64,000 nucleotides of DNA from Hyphomicrobiales bacterium (GTDB lineage: Bacteria > Pseudomonadota > Alphaproteobacteria > Rhizobiales > Xanthobacteraceae), in assembly GCA_003169835.1 (NCBI GenBank), contig PNAI01000026.1:1-64000 (forward strand), given 5' to 3'. The position numbers and the translations under genes were made by a program. The notes below the pieces were generated by a model. It did not search any database and had not been told where the DNA came from. It worked only from the letters and a program-made list of their open reading frames with translations. Positions 16,617 to 25,283 of this stretch are shown here, in pieces; within the stretch, counting starts at the first letter, position 1; each line of letters begins with the position of its first letter.

Positions 16617-18572
16617 CTAGCCCTTCTGATCCAGTTTTGCCGCCTTCTCGCGATCGTACCACCAAGTTTCCAGCACACCGCGAACATACCGCGGCTTTTG
16701 CGGCGGGCGGTCAAACACGTCCCAATAGGCGACCCAGTGCGACGCTTTGTACCAGTGCGGAATCCAATAGCGTCCGGCGCGGATCAGCCGGTCGAGCGCA
16801 CGGCAAGCGGTGGTGAGCGCGGGCCGGCTTTCGGCCGCGATGATCCGCTCGATCATGGCGTCGATGGCTGGGTCCGCAATACCGGCGAGATTCTGCGAAC
16901 CGCTCAGCGCGGCCGCCTCCGAGGAGAAGTAGGAGCGCAACGAATCTCCGGGTGTCGCGGAGAATCCAAAGCGCTGAATAGCGACATCGAAATCGAAATT
17001 ATCGCGGCGCTTTTGCATCTGCGAAGCGTCGATGATGCGCAGCGTCGCCTCGATCCCCAACGTGGCGAGATTTTTGATGAATGGCATGTGATGCGGCTGG
17101 AAAGATGGCTCGTCGATCAGAAATTCGATGGTCACCGGGGTGCCCGCCACGTCACGAAGCACCTTTTTCGTGATCTCCGCTTTCAACCCGAGTGTCATCA
17201 AGATCCGATCGAACGTCCCCGGCGCGTGCGCCGGATCCACCTCATCGCGTACGGTGTATCCGCCCGCGCGCAAAAGCTGCACCGCCTTGCGCAGCAGCGT
17301 GCGGTCCGCTCCCGAACCGTCGGAGACCGGCGGCACATAGGGTTCGGCGAACACTTCAGCCGGAACCTTGCCACGAAACGGCTCGAGCAGCGCAAGCTCG
17401 TCGGCGCCCGGCGGCCCGGCCGCCATCATGTCGGAATTCTGGAACACCGACTGCGTGCGCTTGTAGGAATCGTACATGATGGACTTATTGGTCCATTCGA
17501 AGTCGAACGCGCAAATCAGCGCCTCGCGCAGGCGCGCATCCTTGAACTGCGGCCGGCGCGTGTTGATGAACCACCCTTGCGCACCCGACGGTGTATCGTC
17601 GGGCATGACGTCGCGCTTGACCTTGCCGTCGCGCAGCGCCGGAAAGTCGTAGCGCGTCGCCCAGATGCGCGAAGTAAATTCCTCGCGGAAAAGATAGGCC
17701 TTGGCGGTAAAACCTTCGAACGCGACATCGCGATCGCGGAAATATTCGAAGCGCACGTTGTCGAAATTATATTGGCCGCGCGAAACCGGCAAATCGCCGC
17801 CCCACCAGTCCTTCACCCGTTCGTATTCGATGTAGCGGCCGGCCTCGAAGCGCGCGACCTTGTAGGGGCCGCAGCCCAGCGGCACATCGAGCGTCGATTG
17901 ATCGAACGGCTTGCTCGAATAATAGGCCTTCGAAAAAATCGGCAAGCCCGCCACAAACAGCGGCACATCGCGCGCGCGCTTCTCGGCAAAGCGGCAGATC
18001 ACGGTCGCGTCGTCCGGTGCTTCCGCTCCCGCAAAATCACGCAGCAGTTGCGTGATGATCGGGTGGCCTTTTTCTTTCAGGGTCGCGAGCGAAAAGACGA
18101 CATCATGCGCAGTGATCTTGCTGCCATCGTGGAACCGCGCTTGCGGCCGCAGCATGAAACGATAAGTCAGTCCGTCGGCCGAAATGCGCACGGTGCGCGC
18201 CGCAAGCCCATACATGCCGTCCGGCTCGTCGCCCGCGCGCGTCATCAATGATGCGAACGTGAGCTCGATGCCCTGCGCGGCATCGCCCTTGAGGATGTAA
18301 CTGTTGAGCGAGTTGAAGGTGAGGAAGCCTTGGTTGTATTGCCGGTTGGGGCCGATCTGCGAAAAGATTCCGCCCTTCGGCGCATTCGGATTGACGTAGT
18401 CGAAATGACGAAAGTCGGCCGGATATTTCAGATCGCCGAACGCCGAAATGCCATGTCGCTCGGCGTCCGCGGCGACCGGCTGCGCCACCGCGCTCGCAAT
18501 GCGCCACCGTGGCATGCCAAGAGCCGCCGCCGCGCCGGCCGTCAACACCAGCACCAGGCGGCGCGAGATCAC
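16617..18572 (-). CDS. Extracellular peptide-binding protein, family 5 (second YejA-like)
   Basis: A periplasmic solute-binding protein of about 650 residues. The GTG start overlaps the stop of the preceding binding-protein gene (GTGA). The signal peptide is VISRRLVLVLTAGAAAALGM. Family 5 features: RHGISAFGDLKYPADFRHFD, YNQGFLTFNSLNSY, DGLTYRFMLRPQARFHDGSK and the ligand-domain segment ALICAFDFEWTNKSIMYDSY. It delivers peptides to the YejBE channel. Having two such proteins in one operon suggests two ligand classes, for example oligopeptides and murein peptides. It is distinctly related to, but diverged from, its upstream partner. Confidence 0.9.
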   Translation of the reverse strand: MISRRLVLVLTAGAAAALGMPRWRIASAVAQPVAADAERHGISAFGDLKYPADFRHFDYVNPNAPKGGIFSQIGPNRQYNQGFLTFNSLNSYILKGDAAQGIELTFASLMTRAGDEPDGMYGLAARTVRISADGLTYRFMLRPQARFHDGSKITAHDVVFSLATLKEKGHPIITQLLRDFAGAEAPDDATVICRFAEKRARDVPLFVAGLPIFSKAYYSSKPFDQSTLDVPLGCGPYKVARFEAGRYIEYERVKDWWGGDLPVSRGQYNFDNVRFEYFRDRDVAFEGFTAKAYLFREEFTSRIWATRYDFPALRDGKVKRDVMPDDTPSGAQGWFINTRRPQFKDARLREALICAFDFEWTNKSIMYDSYKRTQSVFQNSDMMAAGPPGADELALLEPFRGKVPAEVFAEPYVPPVSDGSGADRTLLRKAVQLLRAGGYTVRDEVDPAHAPGTFDRILMTLGLKAEITKKVLRDVAGTPVTIEFLIDEPSFQPHHMPFIKNLATLGIEATLRIIDASQMQKRRDNFDFDVAIQRFGFSATPGDSLRSYFSSEAAALSGSQNLAGIADPAIDAMIERIIAAESRPALTTACRALDRLIRAGRYWIPHWYKASHWVAYWDVFDRPPQKPRYVRGVLETWWYDREKAAKLDQKG

Positions 18573-20587
18573 TGTCGCGTTCCCGCCTTGGCGGCCTTTT
18601 GCGCGTCCCACCACCAGATCGTAGGAAACGCCGAGCGGCCATATTTCGGCAGCGGATCGGGCCGCGAGAATCGATCCCAGCGCGCCGCGCGCACTTTTCC
18701 ATAAGCCCATTGCGGAACGACGTAGAAGTTCCACAGCAGCACGCGGTCAAGCGCCTTGGTCGCGGCCACCAAGTCAGCGCGGTCCTTGGCAAAGATCACC
18801 GCCTCGATCAGCGCGTCGACCGCCGGGTTCTTGATCCCGATGAAATTGCGCGAACCTGGGTCGTCGGCAGCCTTCGAACCCCAGAAATCAAGCTGCTCGT
18901 TGCCTGGCGACAGCGATTGCGGCCAGGACGCGACGACAATGTCGAAGTCCCACTGCCGCAAGCGGTTCTGGTACTGCGCGACGTCGACCGTGCGCACGTT
19001 CACTTCGATGCCGAGCCGCTCGAGCGACGGCTTGTAGAACAGCACGAAACGCTCCGCGTTCGGATCTTCCACCAGGAATTCCACAATCATCGGCTCGCCG
19101 CCGCGCGGCCCGCGCAGCACTTTCTTGGTGACCTCCTGCTTGAGCCCGATCATGCTCATGAAGCGATCGAACAGGCCCGGCGGGTTTGCCGGATCGACCT
19201 CGTCGCGCACGGTCCAGCCCGCGTCGCGCAATAGCCGGATGGCCTCGCGCAAATTGTTGCGAATGGCGTCGGGCGAGTCGACGACCGGATTCGTATAGCG
19301 CGTGGTGAACACCTCCGCCGGCACCTTGCCGCGCACCTTTTCCAGTATCTCCAGTTCCCTGCCCTCGGGCAGCCCGGAACTGGCAAGCTCCGTGCCTTCG
19401 AAATAGCTGCCGATCCGGCGATACTGGTTGAAGAAGATCTGCTTGTTCATTTCCTCGAAATTGAATGCAAAATTGAACGCGCGCCGCACGCGCGCATCCT
19501 TGAATTTGTCGTGCCGCGTGTTGAACGAGAACGCCTGCATGATTCCGGAGCTATTGATCGGAAATTCTTCCAGCACCACGCGCTTGTCGAGCACGGCGGG
19601 AAAATCGTAGGCGGTGGCCCAGCTCTTAGCGCTGTTCTCGTTGCGCCAATCGATATGATCCGCCTTGAACGCTTCGATTGCCACCGTCGGATCGCGGAAA
19701 TATTCGAACCGCAACTCGTTAAAATTGTCGCGGCCGATATTGATGTTGAGATCCTTGCCCCAATAGTCGGGCACGCGCTCGAAAGCGACCGTGCGCCCAG
19801 CCACGAATTCCTTGACGCGATAAGCGCCATTGCCGAGTGGTGGCTCGAGCGTGGTTGAACCGATGTCGCGCTTCTTGCCAGATGCATCCTGACCTTCCCA
19901 CCAATGCTTGGGCAGCACGTTGAGCTGTCCGACGATCTGGGGCAATTCGCGGTTGTTGGGCACATCGAACGTGAAGGTGACGTCGTGCACGCCAGTTTTC
20001 TCCGCCTTGATCACATGCCGGTAATAGGCCGCGTATTGCGGATGATGCTTCTTGAAAGCATCGAAGGAAAAAATCACGTCCTCGACGGTCACCGGCTTGC
20101 CGTCGTGCCATTTTGCGGCGGCGCGCAAACGATACGTCACCGACGAAATATCTTTTGGATAGGTCACCTTCTCGGCCAATAGCCCATACTCGGCTGAGAT
20201 CTCGTCAAGCGAGGGCGCCATCAGCGTGTCGTAGATAAAGTCGACGCCGCCGGCGATCGATCCTTTCACACCGGCGACGACCGTGTTGAAGTTGTCGAAC
20301 GTGCCGAACGCGACCTGACGAGCGACACCGGCCTTCGGCGCCTGCGCATTGACATAATCGAATTGCTTGAACCCGTCCGGATATTTGAGGTCACCGAACA
20401 ACGACAATCCGTGGTGCCACGTTTTCTCGTCTTGCCCCGGCGCGGGCGGCGTCTGCGCGCGGGCGGCAACCGGCGCAGCAAGGCTGGAAAAAAAGTTCGG
20501 CAACATCATTGCCAGCAGGGAAGCAAGAGTGCGAAGAGCGCCGCGGCGGCTCAACGGCATCAAATGCTCCAGTGGGCGGTCCGTCAT
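18569..20587 (-). CDS. yejA: Extracellular peptide-binding protein, family 5 (YejA-like)
   Basis: First gene of the operon, about 672 residues. The ATG at 20587 (MTDRPLEHL) is preferred because AGAGG lies seven bases upstream; the ATG at 20593 is too close to that site. It has an export signal with SRRGALRTLASLLAMMLPNF, possibly of twin-arginine type, cleaved near VAARAQ. Conserved segments are HHGLSLFGDLKYPDGFKQFD, SVTYRLRAAAKWHDGKPVTV, RRAFNFAFNFEEMNKQIFFN and the C-terminal WDFDIVVASWPQSLSPGNEQ. It is the likely main ligand-binding subunit of the importer. Confidence 0.9.
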   Translation of the reverse strand: MTDRPLEHLMPLSRRGALRTLASLLAMMLPNFFSSLAAPVAARAQTPPAPGQDEKTWHHGLSLFGDLKYPDGFKQFDYVNAQAPKAGVARQVAFGTFDNFNTVVAGVKGSIAGGVDFIYDTLMAPSLDEISAEYGLLAEKVTYPKDISSVTYRLRAAAKWHDGKPVTVEDVIFSFDAFKKHHPQYAAYYRHVIKAEKTGVHDVTFTFDVPNNRELPQIVGQLNVLPKHWWEGQDASGKKRDIGSTTLEPPLGNGAYRVKEFVAGRTVAFERVPDYWGKDLNINIGRDNFNELRFEYFRDPTVAIEAFKADHIDWRNENSAKSWATAYDFPAVLDKRVVLEEFPINSSGIMQAFSFNTRHDKFKDARVRRAFNFAFNFEEMNKQIFFNQYRRIGSYFEGTELASSGLPEGRELEILEKVRGKVPAEVFTTRYTNPVVDSPDAIRNNLREAIRLLRDAGWTVRDEVDPANPPGLFDRFMSMIGLKQEVTKKVLRGPRGGEPMIVEFLVEDPNAERFVLFYKPSLERLGIEVNVRTVDVAQYQNRLRQWDFDIVVASWPQSLSPGNEQLDFWGSKAADDPGSRNFIGIKNPAVDALIEAVIFAKDRADLVAATKALDRVLLWNFYVVPQWAYGKVRAARWDRFSRPDPLPKYGRSAFPTIWWWDAQKAAKAGTRQ

Positions 20588-20725
20588 GGGCATGCCTCTC
20601 TTGGCCCTGTTTATCGGGCATCGATTATGTCGGATTTTGGAAGGCTGACCTTCCCGCATCGTCTGGATGGTCGAATCCTCGACACAATTCCGCAAGTGGC
20701 AAATTGCAGCGGATGTACATGCAAA

Positions 20726-20746
20726 CGGCCGGGTTTTCCCCGGCCG
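20726..20746 (-). terminator. Hairpin after the cytochrome c gene
   Basis: Perfect 8-bp arms cggccggg / cccggccg with a 5-base loop, located 27 bp past the cytochrome c stop on the minus strand. The following T-run on that strand is short (ttt), so this is a weak intrinsic terminator or a stability hairpin. Confidence 0.5.
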
Positions 20747-20772
20747 CTATTCGAATACCTGCGCTGGCGGTC

Positions 20773-21411
20773 TCAATGCGGCCGCGGAGCTTGCCCTGCT
20801 GGCGGCGCAGGGGTCGGTGGCTTCGGCGCACCGCCGGCTTGCCCGGCAGGCGCTAGAGCCGCGGCAGGTGCCGCCGCAGCTTTCGGCAGCGGCGCCGGGT
20901 TGTCCGCGAGGGAATTGAGGAACACGACCACGTCGGCCCGCTCGGTGGCCTTCGGGATGCCGGGGAAATTCATCGCCGTGCCGGGCACCATGGCTTTGGG
21001 ATTCTGCAGGTAAATGTTCAGATCATCGATCGTCCAATTCCCTGTCTTGCTCTTCATGCCCGCCGAGTAATTGAAACCTGGAAACGACGCCTTTTGACGA
21101 TTGACGATCCCCCACAAATTCGGACCCACGAGCGCCGCGCCACCTTTCTGGAATGTGTGGCAGGCAACGCATTTCTTGCCGGAGTTTTCGCCCTTCTTGA
21201 CATCGGCGCTCGCGAGTAGATTCGCAAACGGCACTTCCGGCTCGCCGGGTTTACCTTCCTCGGTAGCATGCTCGGGCACTACGATGTCGTAGCCGGGCTT
21301 CGCCGGCTTATGCGGTGAGAACAGCGCACCGGCCGTGATGTTGAGCGACAAAAGAACGAGACAGGTGCCCAGCAGCGCCCCTAAAACTTTATTGATCTCG
21401 TGAGAATCCAT
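20773..21411 (-). CDS. cycM: Membrane-anchored cytochrome c (CycM-like)
   Basis: 212 residues starting MDSHEINKVLGALLGTCLVL. The uncleaved N-terminal helix anchors it to the inner membrane. The haem site is KKCVACHTF (CxxCH), with LVGPNLWGIVNRQ and the axial Met in MVPGTAMNFPGI. CycM carries electrons from the bc1 complex to terminal oxidase in Bradyrhizobium and relatives. An Ala/Pro-rich C-terminal tail of about 50 residues (APAAALAPAGQAGGAPKPPT) is appended. The gene is divergent from kdsB; a longer upstream ORF overlaps kdsB and is not used. Confidence 0.88.
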   Translation of the reverse strand: MDSHEINKVLGALLGTCLVLLSLNITAGALFSPHKPAKPGYDIVVPEHATEEGKPGEPEVPFANLLASADVKKGENSGKKCVACHTFQKGGAALVGPNLWGIVNRQKASFPGFNYSAGMKSKTGNWTIDDLNIYLQNPKAMVPGTAMNFPGIPKATERADVVVFLNSLADNPAPLPKAAAAPAAALAPAGQAGGAPKPPTPAPPAGQAPRPH

Positions 21412-21576
21412 CGCCGATCGGCTCCGATTGACTGAAGGCGGTGTGAAACGACCCGCACGGCGGGCCCCTGCGACGGCGGACACATACCCGGTTTGCCTCG
21501 CCTCTGGCAACCCGTATAAGCACCCTTGCAACATTCCTCCTGTGCAGGGCCGCGACGGCTCGCGAGTCTTCGGGCG

Positions 21577-22317
21577 ATGGCCGACGACGTATTAATTTTG
21601 ATCCCCGCCCGCATGGCGGCGACCCGGCTGCCCGGCAAGCCGCTCCTCGATATCGCGGGCGAGCCCATGATCGTGCATGTGCTGCGCCGGGCACAGGCAG
21701 CCCAGCTCGGCCCGGTTGTGGTGGCGACCGATAACGAAGCCATCGCGGCCTGCGTGGAGAAAGCAGGCGGCCGGGCGGTCATGACGCGGGCCGATCACGC
21801 CTCCGGCTCCGACCGCATCTTCGAGGCGCTCGGCATCGTTGACCCGAAGGCGCAGGCCAAGATCGTCATCAATATGCAAGGCGACCTGCCGACGCTTCCT
21901 GCCGCGGATTTAAAGGCAGCACTTGGACCCCTCAGCGACCCCGCCGTCGATATCGCAACCATTGCCGCCGAAATCAAAAAACCCGAGGAGCGAACCAACC
22001 CCAACGTGGTCAAGATCGTAGGCTCAGCCGTAGCACCCGGCCGGCTGCAGGCACTTTATTTCACCCGCGCCACCGCGCCCTCAGGCGACGGCCCGCTTTA
22101 TCACCACATCGGGCTCTATGCGTATCGCCGCTCAGCCCTCGCACGCTTCGTCGCATTGCCGCCTTCACCACTTGAGAAACGCGAGAAGCTTGAGCAATTG
22201 CGCGCGCTCGAAGCGGGCATGCGCATCGATGTTTCGATCGTGGATTCAGTACCGCTTGGCGTCGATACGCCGGAAGAGCTGGAAATCGCCCGCGCAATAC
22301 TCAAAAGCGGACGTTGA
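21577..22317 (+). CDS. kdsB: 3-deoxy-manno-octulosonate cytidylyltransferase (CMP-KDO synthetase)
   Basis: Activates KDO with CTP for lipopolysaccharide inner-core synthesis in the cytoplasm. Motifs: [20 protein letters not shown] (nucleotide binding, residues about 6-25), [43 protein letters not shown] and [12 protein letters not shown]. The 246-residue length is standard. It lies upstream of pheA, and the two may be co-transcribed (34 bp gap). The ATG at 21577 removes an unlikely Cys-containing leader. Confidence 0.93.
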   Translation: MADDVLILIPARMAATRLPGKPLLDIAGEPMIVHVLRRAQAAQLGPVVVATDNEAIAACVEKAGGRAVMTRADHASGSDRIFEALGIVDPKAQAKIVINMQGDLPTLPAADLKAALGPLSDPAVDIATIAAEIKKPEERTNPNVVKIVGSAVAPGRLQALYFTRATAPSGDGPLYHHIGLYAYRRSALARFVALPPSPLEKREKLEQLRALEAGMRIDVSIVDSVPLGVDTPEELEIARAILKSGR

Positions 22318-22351
22318 CTCGAATGCGGCGGATAGGCGAAACGAAACGGCC

Positions 22352-23212
22352 ATGACCAAACACAAGATCGCGTTCCAGGGCGAACCGGGTGCCAATTCAC
22401 ACCTGGCGATCCATCAGGCCTATCCCGACGCCGAGGCGATCCCCTGCCCGACGTTCGAGGATGCCTTCACCGCAATCACCGAAGGCCATGCGGACCTCGG
22501 CATGATCCCAATCGAGAATTCGGTTGCCGGCCGCGTCGCCGACATTCACCACCTGATGCCGGCTTCCGGACTGCACATTATCGCCGAGCACTTCATGCCG
22601 GTGCGTCACCAGCTGATGGCGCCGAAGGGCGCGACACTCAAAGGCATCAAGACGGTCGAGAGCCACGTCCATGCGCTCGGCCAATGCCGCAAGATGATCC
22701 GCAAGCTCGGAATCAAACCCATCGTCGCGGCCGACACCGCCGGCTCCGCGCGCGAGGTCGCGGAAATCGGCGACAAGACCCGCGCGGCGATCGCAACCCG
22801 CCTCGCCGCCGAGATTTACGGACTCGATATCCTCGCCGAGGACATCGAGGACGAAGCCCACAACACCACCCGCTTCATCGTGCTCTCGCGCGAGAAGAAA
22901 TGGGCGCCCCGCGGCAGGGGCAAGGTCGTCACCACGTTCCTGTTCCGGGTGCGCAACGTGCCGGCTGCGCTTTACAAGGCGCTCGGCGGTTTCGCCACCA
23001 ACGGCATCAATATGACCAAGTTAGAGAGCTACATGATCGAGGGTAGTTTCTTCGCGACCCAGTTCTATGTCGATGTCGAAGGCCATCCCGACGACCGCGG
23101 CTTGACGTTCGCGCTTGAAGAGTTGGCGTTCTTTTCCAAAGAGCTGAAGGTTCTTGGCGTCTATCCGGCGCATGCGTTCCGCGAAACGTTTGAGGAAGAA
23201 AAAAAGGCGTGA
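22352..23212 (+). CDS. pheA: Prephenate dehydratase
   Basis: Converts prephenate to phenylpyruvate in phenylalanine synthesis. Residues about 4-180 form the catalytic PDT domain (IAFQGEPGANSHLAI, GMIPIENSVAGRVADIHHL, and the active-site TRF motif in HNTTRFIVLS). Residues about 195-275 form the ACT regulatory domain that binds phenylalanine (VRNVPAALYKALGGFATNGI, NMTKLESYMIEGSF, where the usual ESRP reads ESYM). No chorismate mutase domain is present. It ends two bases before the next gene starts. Confidence 0.93.
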   Translation: MTKHKIAFQGEPGANSHLAIHQAYPDAEAIPCPTFEDAFTAITEGHADLGMIPIENSVAGRVADIHHLMPASGLHIIAEHFMPVRHQLMAPKGATLKGIKTVESHVHALGQCRKMIRKLGIKPIVAADTAGSAREVAEIGDKTRAAIATRLAAEIYGLDILAEDIEDEAHNTTRFIVLSREKKWAPRGRGKVVTTFLFRVRNVPAALYKALGGFATNGINMTKLESYMIEGSFFATQFYVDVEGHPDDRGLTFALEELAFFSKELKVLGVYPAHAFRETFEEEKKA

Positions 23213-23213
23213 C

Positions 23214-23999
23214 ATGAAGATCAAGGCCAACGGCATCACCTTCAACTATCGGCTCGATGGCGCTGAAGGTCTGCCCTGGCTCGTCTTCTCCAACTCGCTC
23301 GCGACCACGCTCGAAATGTGGGACGAGCAGACCGCGCAATTGCAATCCAAGTTCCGCGTGTTGCGCTACGACCAACGCGGCCACGGCGCAACCGACGCGC
23401 CGGCCGGCCGCTACACGTTTGAACTGCTGATGGCGGATGCCATCGCGCTGATGGATGCCTTGGACGTCAAACGCACGCACTGGTGCGGCGTCTCCATGGG
23501 CGGCGCCACCGGCATGGGGCTCGCGCAGCGTCACGCTGATCGCTTCGATCGTTTTGTCATCTGCGACACACCTGGCCAATCCACGCCCACCACCTCCGCG
23601 CAATGGGAAGAGCGCATCTTGAGCGCGCAGAAGGGCGGCATGAAGGCCCTGCTCGAATCTACCATCGCGCGCTGGTTTCCACCCGAGACGCTGAAAGCCA
23701 ACCCGCCGCATCTCGACATTTTGCGCAAGATGATCCTGGCCACGCCGGTCAACGGATTCGTCGGCGGCTCGGCAGCGCTCGCCAACCACGATTTCCGTCC
23801 CGGTATGAAGAATGTGAAGAACCCGATCCTCTACATGTGCGGCGAAAAGGACGGTCATAATGCGGCAGTGATGCGCCAGATGAAGCAGGAATTTCCCGCC
23901 GCGACCTACATCGAGCTTCCCGGCGCCGGTCATATTTCCAACATGGACCAGCCCGCACGCTTCACCGGAGCGATGCGCGAGTTTCTCGACGCCGCGTGA
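23214..23999 (+). CDS. Alpha/beta hydrolase, 3-oxoadipate enol-lactonase-like
   Basis: 261 residues starting one base after the pheA stop, so co-transcribed with it. It has the fold and motifs of PcaD: LRYDQRGHGATDAPAGRYTF, nucleophile Ser in WCGVSMGGATGMG, Asp near YMCGEKDGHNA and His in LPGAGHISNMDQP. PcaD hydrolyses 3-oxoadipate enol-lactone in the protocatechuate branch, but no other pca gene is nearby. A general enol-lactonase or esterase role is equally possible. Confidence 0.8.
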   Translation: MKIKANGITFNYRLDGAEGLPWLVFSNSLATTLEMWDEQTAQLQSKFRVLRYDQRGHGATDAPAGRYTFELLMADAIALMDALDVKRTHWCGVSMGGATGMGLAQRHADRFDRFVICDTPGQSTPTTSAQWEERILSAQKGGMKALLESTIARWFPPETLKANPPHLDILRKMILATPVNGFVGGSAALANHDFRPGMKNVKNPILYMCGEKDGHNAAVMRQMKQEFPAATYIELPGAGHISNMDQPARFTGAMREFLDAA

Positions 24000-24031
24000 C
24001 CGGCGCCGATGTCAATTGCGCTCCGACGCCC

Positions 24032-24274
24032 TTACACACCGCCACGCGGGAGCGCTGGGTGTTTGCCCGCAAAAACAGCTGTCCAGGACCTTGCGATGGC
24101 ATCGCTCAGCCATGAGAACAACGCAACGAATGCGGCGCGGATAGCCCGGTCGCGCTCGTCCTTGGCTCGCCGGATGATTTGTTCCACGCGGGCCCTCCAC
24201 TCATCCGGCGTCATGGCTCGATAGTCCGAGAACACATCGTTAAAATCATTATCGTTTTTCACTGTTGTCTCCAT
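24032..24274 (-). CDS. Small protein divergent from the LysR regulator
   Basis: An 80-residue protein with a charged N-terminal half (MTPDEWRARVEQIIRRAKDE), then an amphipathic or membrane-leaning segment (RAAFVALFSWLSDAIARSWT). No family was recognised. It is divergently transcribed from the LysR gene with a palindrome between them, the usual position of a LysR target gene. Confidence 0.5.
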   Translation of the reverse strand: METTVKNDNDFNDVFSDYRAMTPDEWRARVEQIIRRAKDERDRAIRAAFVALFSWLSDAIARSWTAVFAGKHPALPRGGV

Positions 24275-24312
24275 CCAGTTCGAGTTCTGGATCGATGCTT
24301 TACTCCCACAGT

Positions 24313-24333
24313 TTATTCACGTAAAATGAATAA
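24313..24333. promoter_or_regulatory. Candidate LysR-type operator
   Basis: ttattca-n7-tgaataa is a perfect inverted repeat (7-bp arms) in the 90-bp gap between the divergent small gene and the LysR gene. It includes the T-n11-A arrangement that LysR proteins bind. It likely serves autoregulation and control of the divergent gene. Confidence 0.6.
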
Positions 24334-24364
24334 TCATGATCAAATGCATCTCTGAAAGAGAACG

Positions 24365-25276
24365 ATGGAATTGTCGGATTTGAACATTTTCCGGACCGTA
24401 GTTCAGGCCGGGGGTATCACACGTGCGGCGGAGCGGCTTCATCGCGTCCAGTCAAACATTACGACGCGCGTACGCCAACTCGAGCAGGAACTCGGCGTCG
24501 ATCTATTCATCCGCCAAGGCAAGCGGATGCATCTGTCGCCGGCGGGCAAACTTCTGCTCAATTACGCTGACCAGCTACTCGATCTGGCGCGCGAAGCACG
24601 CGACGCGGTGCATGACGCAAAGCCGCGCGGCCTCTTTCGCTTAGGCTCCATGGAAAGCACAGCCGCAATCCGTCTGCCCGGAGCGCTTAACGAGTATCAC
24701 CACCGCTACCCGGAGGTGACGCTGGAACTCCACACCGGAAACACCCGCGAGCTTCCCGCCAAAGTGTTGCGCGGCGAACTTGACGCTGCGTTGGTGGGAG
24801 AGCCGATAGCCGACGCGCCGTTCGAAAAAATCACCGTGTTCGAGGAAGAACTTGCGATCATCGCCGCCGCACGTCACCCGCCGATCCGCTCACCGCGTGA
24901 TCTGCAGCCGCAAACCATGCTCGCCTTTGAGACCGGCTGCCACTATCGGCTTCGTCTCGAGCAATGGTTTGCCCAGTCGGGTGAAATGCCGGAACGCATT
25001 ATCGAGATGACGTCCTGGCACGCGATTCTCGGCTGCACGGCGGCCGGCATGGGCGTTGCGATCTTGCCGAAAATGGTGCTGACGACGTTTCCCGATCGAA
25101 AGTTTCTCAGCGTGCATCCGTTGCCGCGGAATCTTTCGAAGGCGCCGACCGTCCTGATCTGGCGCAAGGGCGCGCATTCGCCGAAGGTGAATGCTTTGCT
25201 CGAAGTGCTGAAGGCGGATCGCGGCGAGGCGCGTTCGCTGCATAAGCGCGGCGGCAAGCGCCGGCACGACGCCTGA
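24365..25276 (+). CDS. LysR-family transcriptional regulator
   Basis: 303 residues. The N-terminal winged helix-turn-helix reads MELSDLNIFRTVVQAGGITR, AAERLHRVQSNITTRVRQLE. A periplasmic-binding-like effector domain follows from about residue 90 (LFRLGSMESTAAIRLPGALN, GELDAALVGEPIADAPFEKI, AAGMGVAILPKMVLTTFPDR). The effector is unknown. The basic tail (HKRGGKRRHDA) is unusual. It is convergent with the phosphomannomutase gene seven bases away. Confidence 0.9.
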   Translation: MELSDLNIFRTVVQAGGITRAAERLHRVQSNITTRVRQLEQELGVDLFIRQGKRMHLSPAGKLLLNYADQLLDLAREARDAVHDAKPRGLFRLGSMESTAAIRLPGALNEYHHRYPEVTLELHTGNTRELPAKVLRGELDAALVGEPIADAPFEKITVFEEELAIIAAARHPPIRSPRDLQPQTMLAFETGCHYRLRLEQWFAQSGEMPERIIEMTSWHAILGCTAAGMGVAILPKMVLTTFPDRKFLSVHPLPRNLSKAPTVLIWRKGAHSPKVNALLEVLKADRGEARSLHKRGGKRRHDA

Positions 25277-25283
25277 CCTTAAT

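Noticed and set aside
16698-18251. Long plus-strand ORF of 517 codons
   Set aside because: It lies antisense to the second peptide-binding protein gene, is Arg-rich as expected of a shadow frame, and shows no domain motif.
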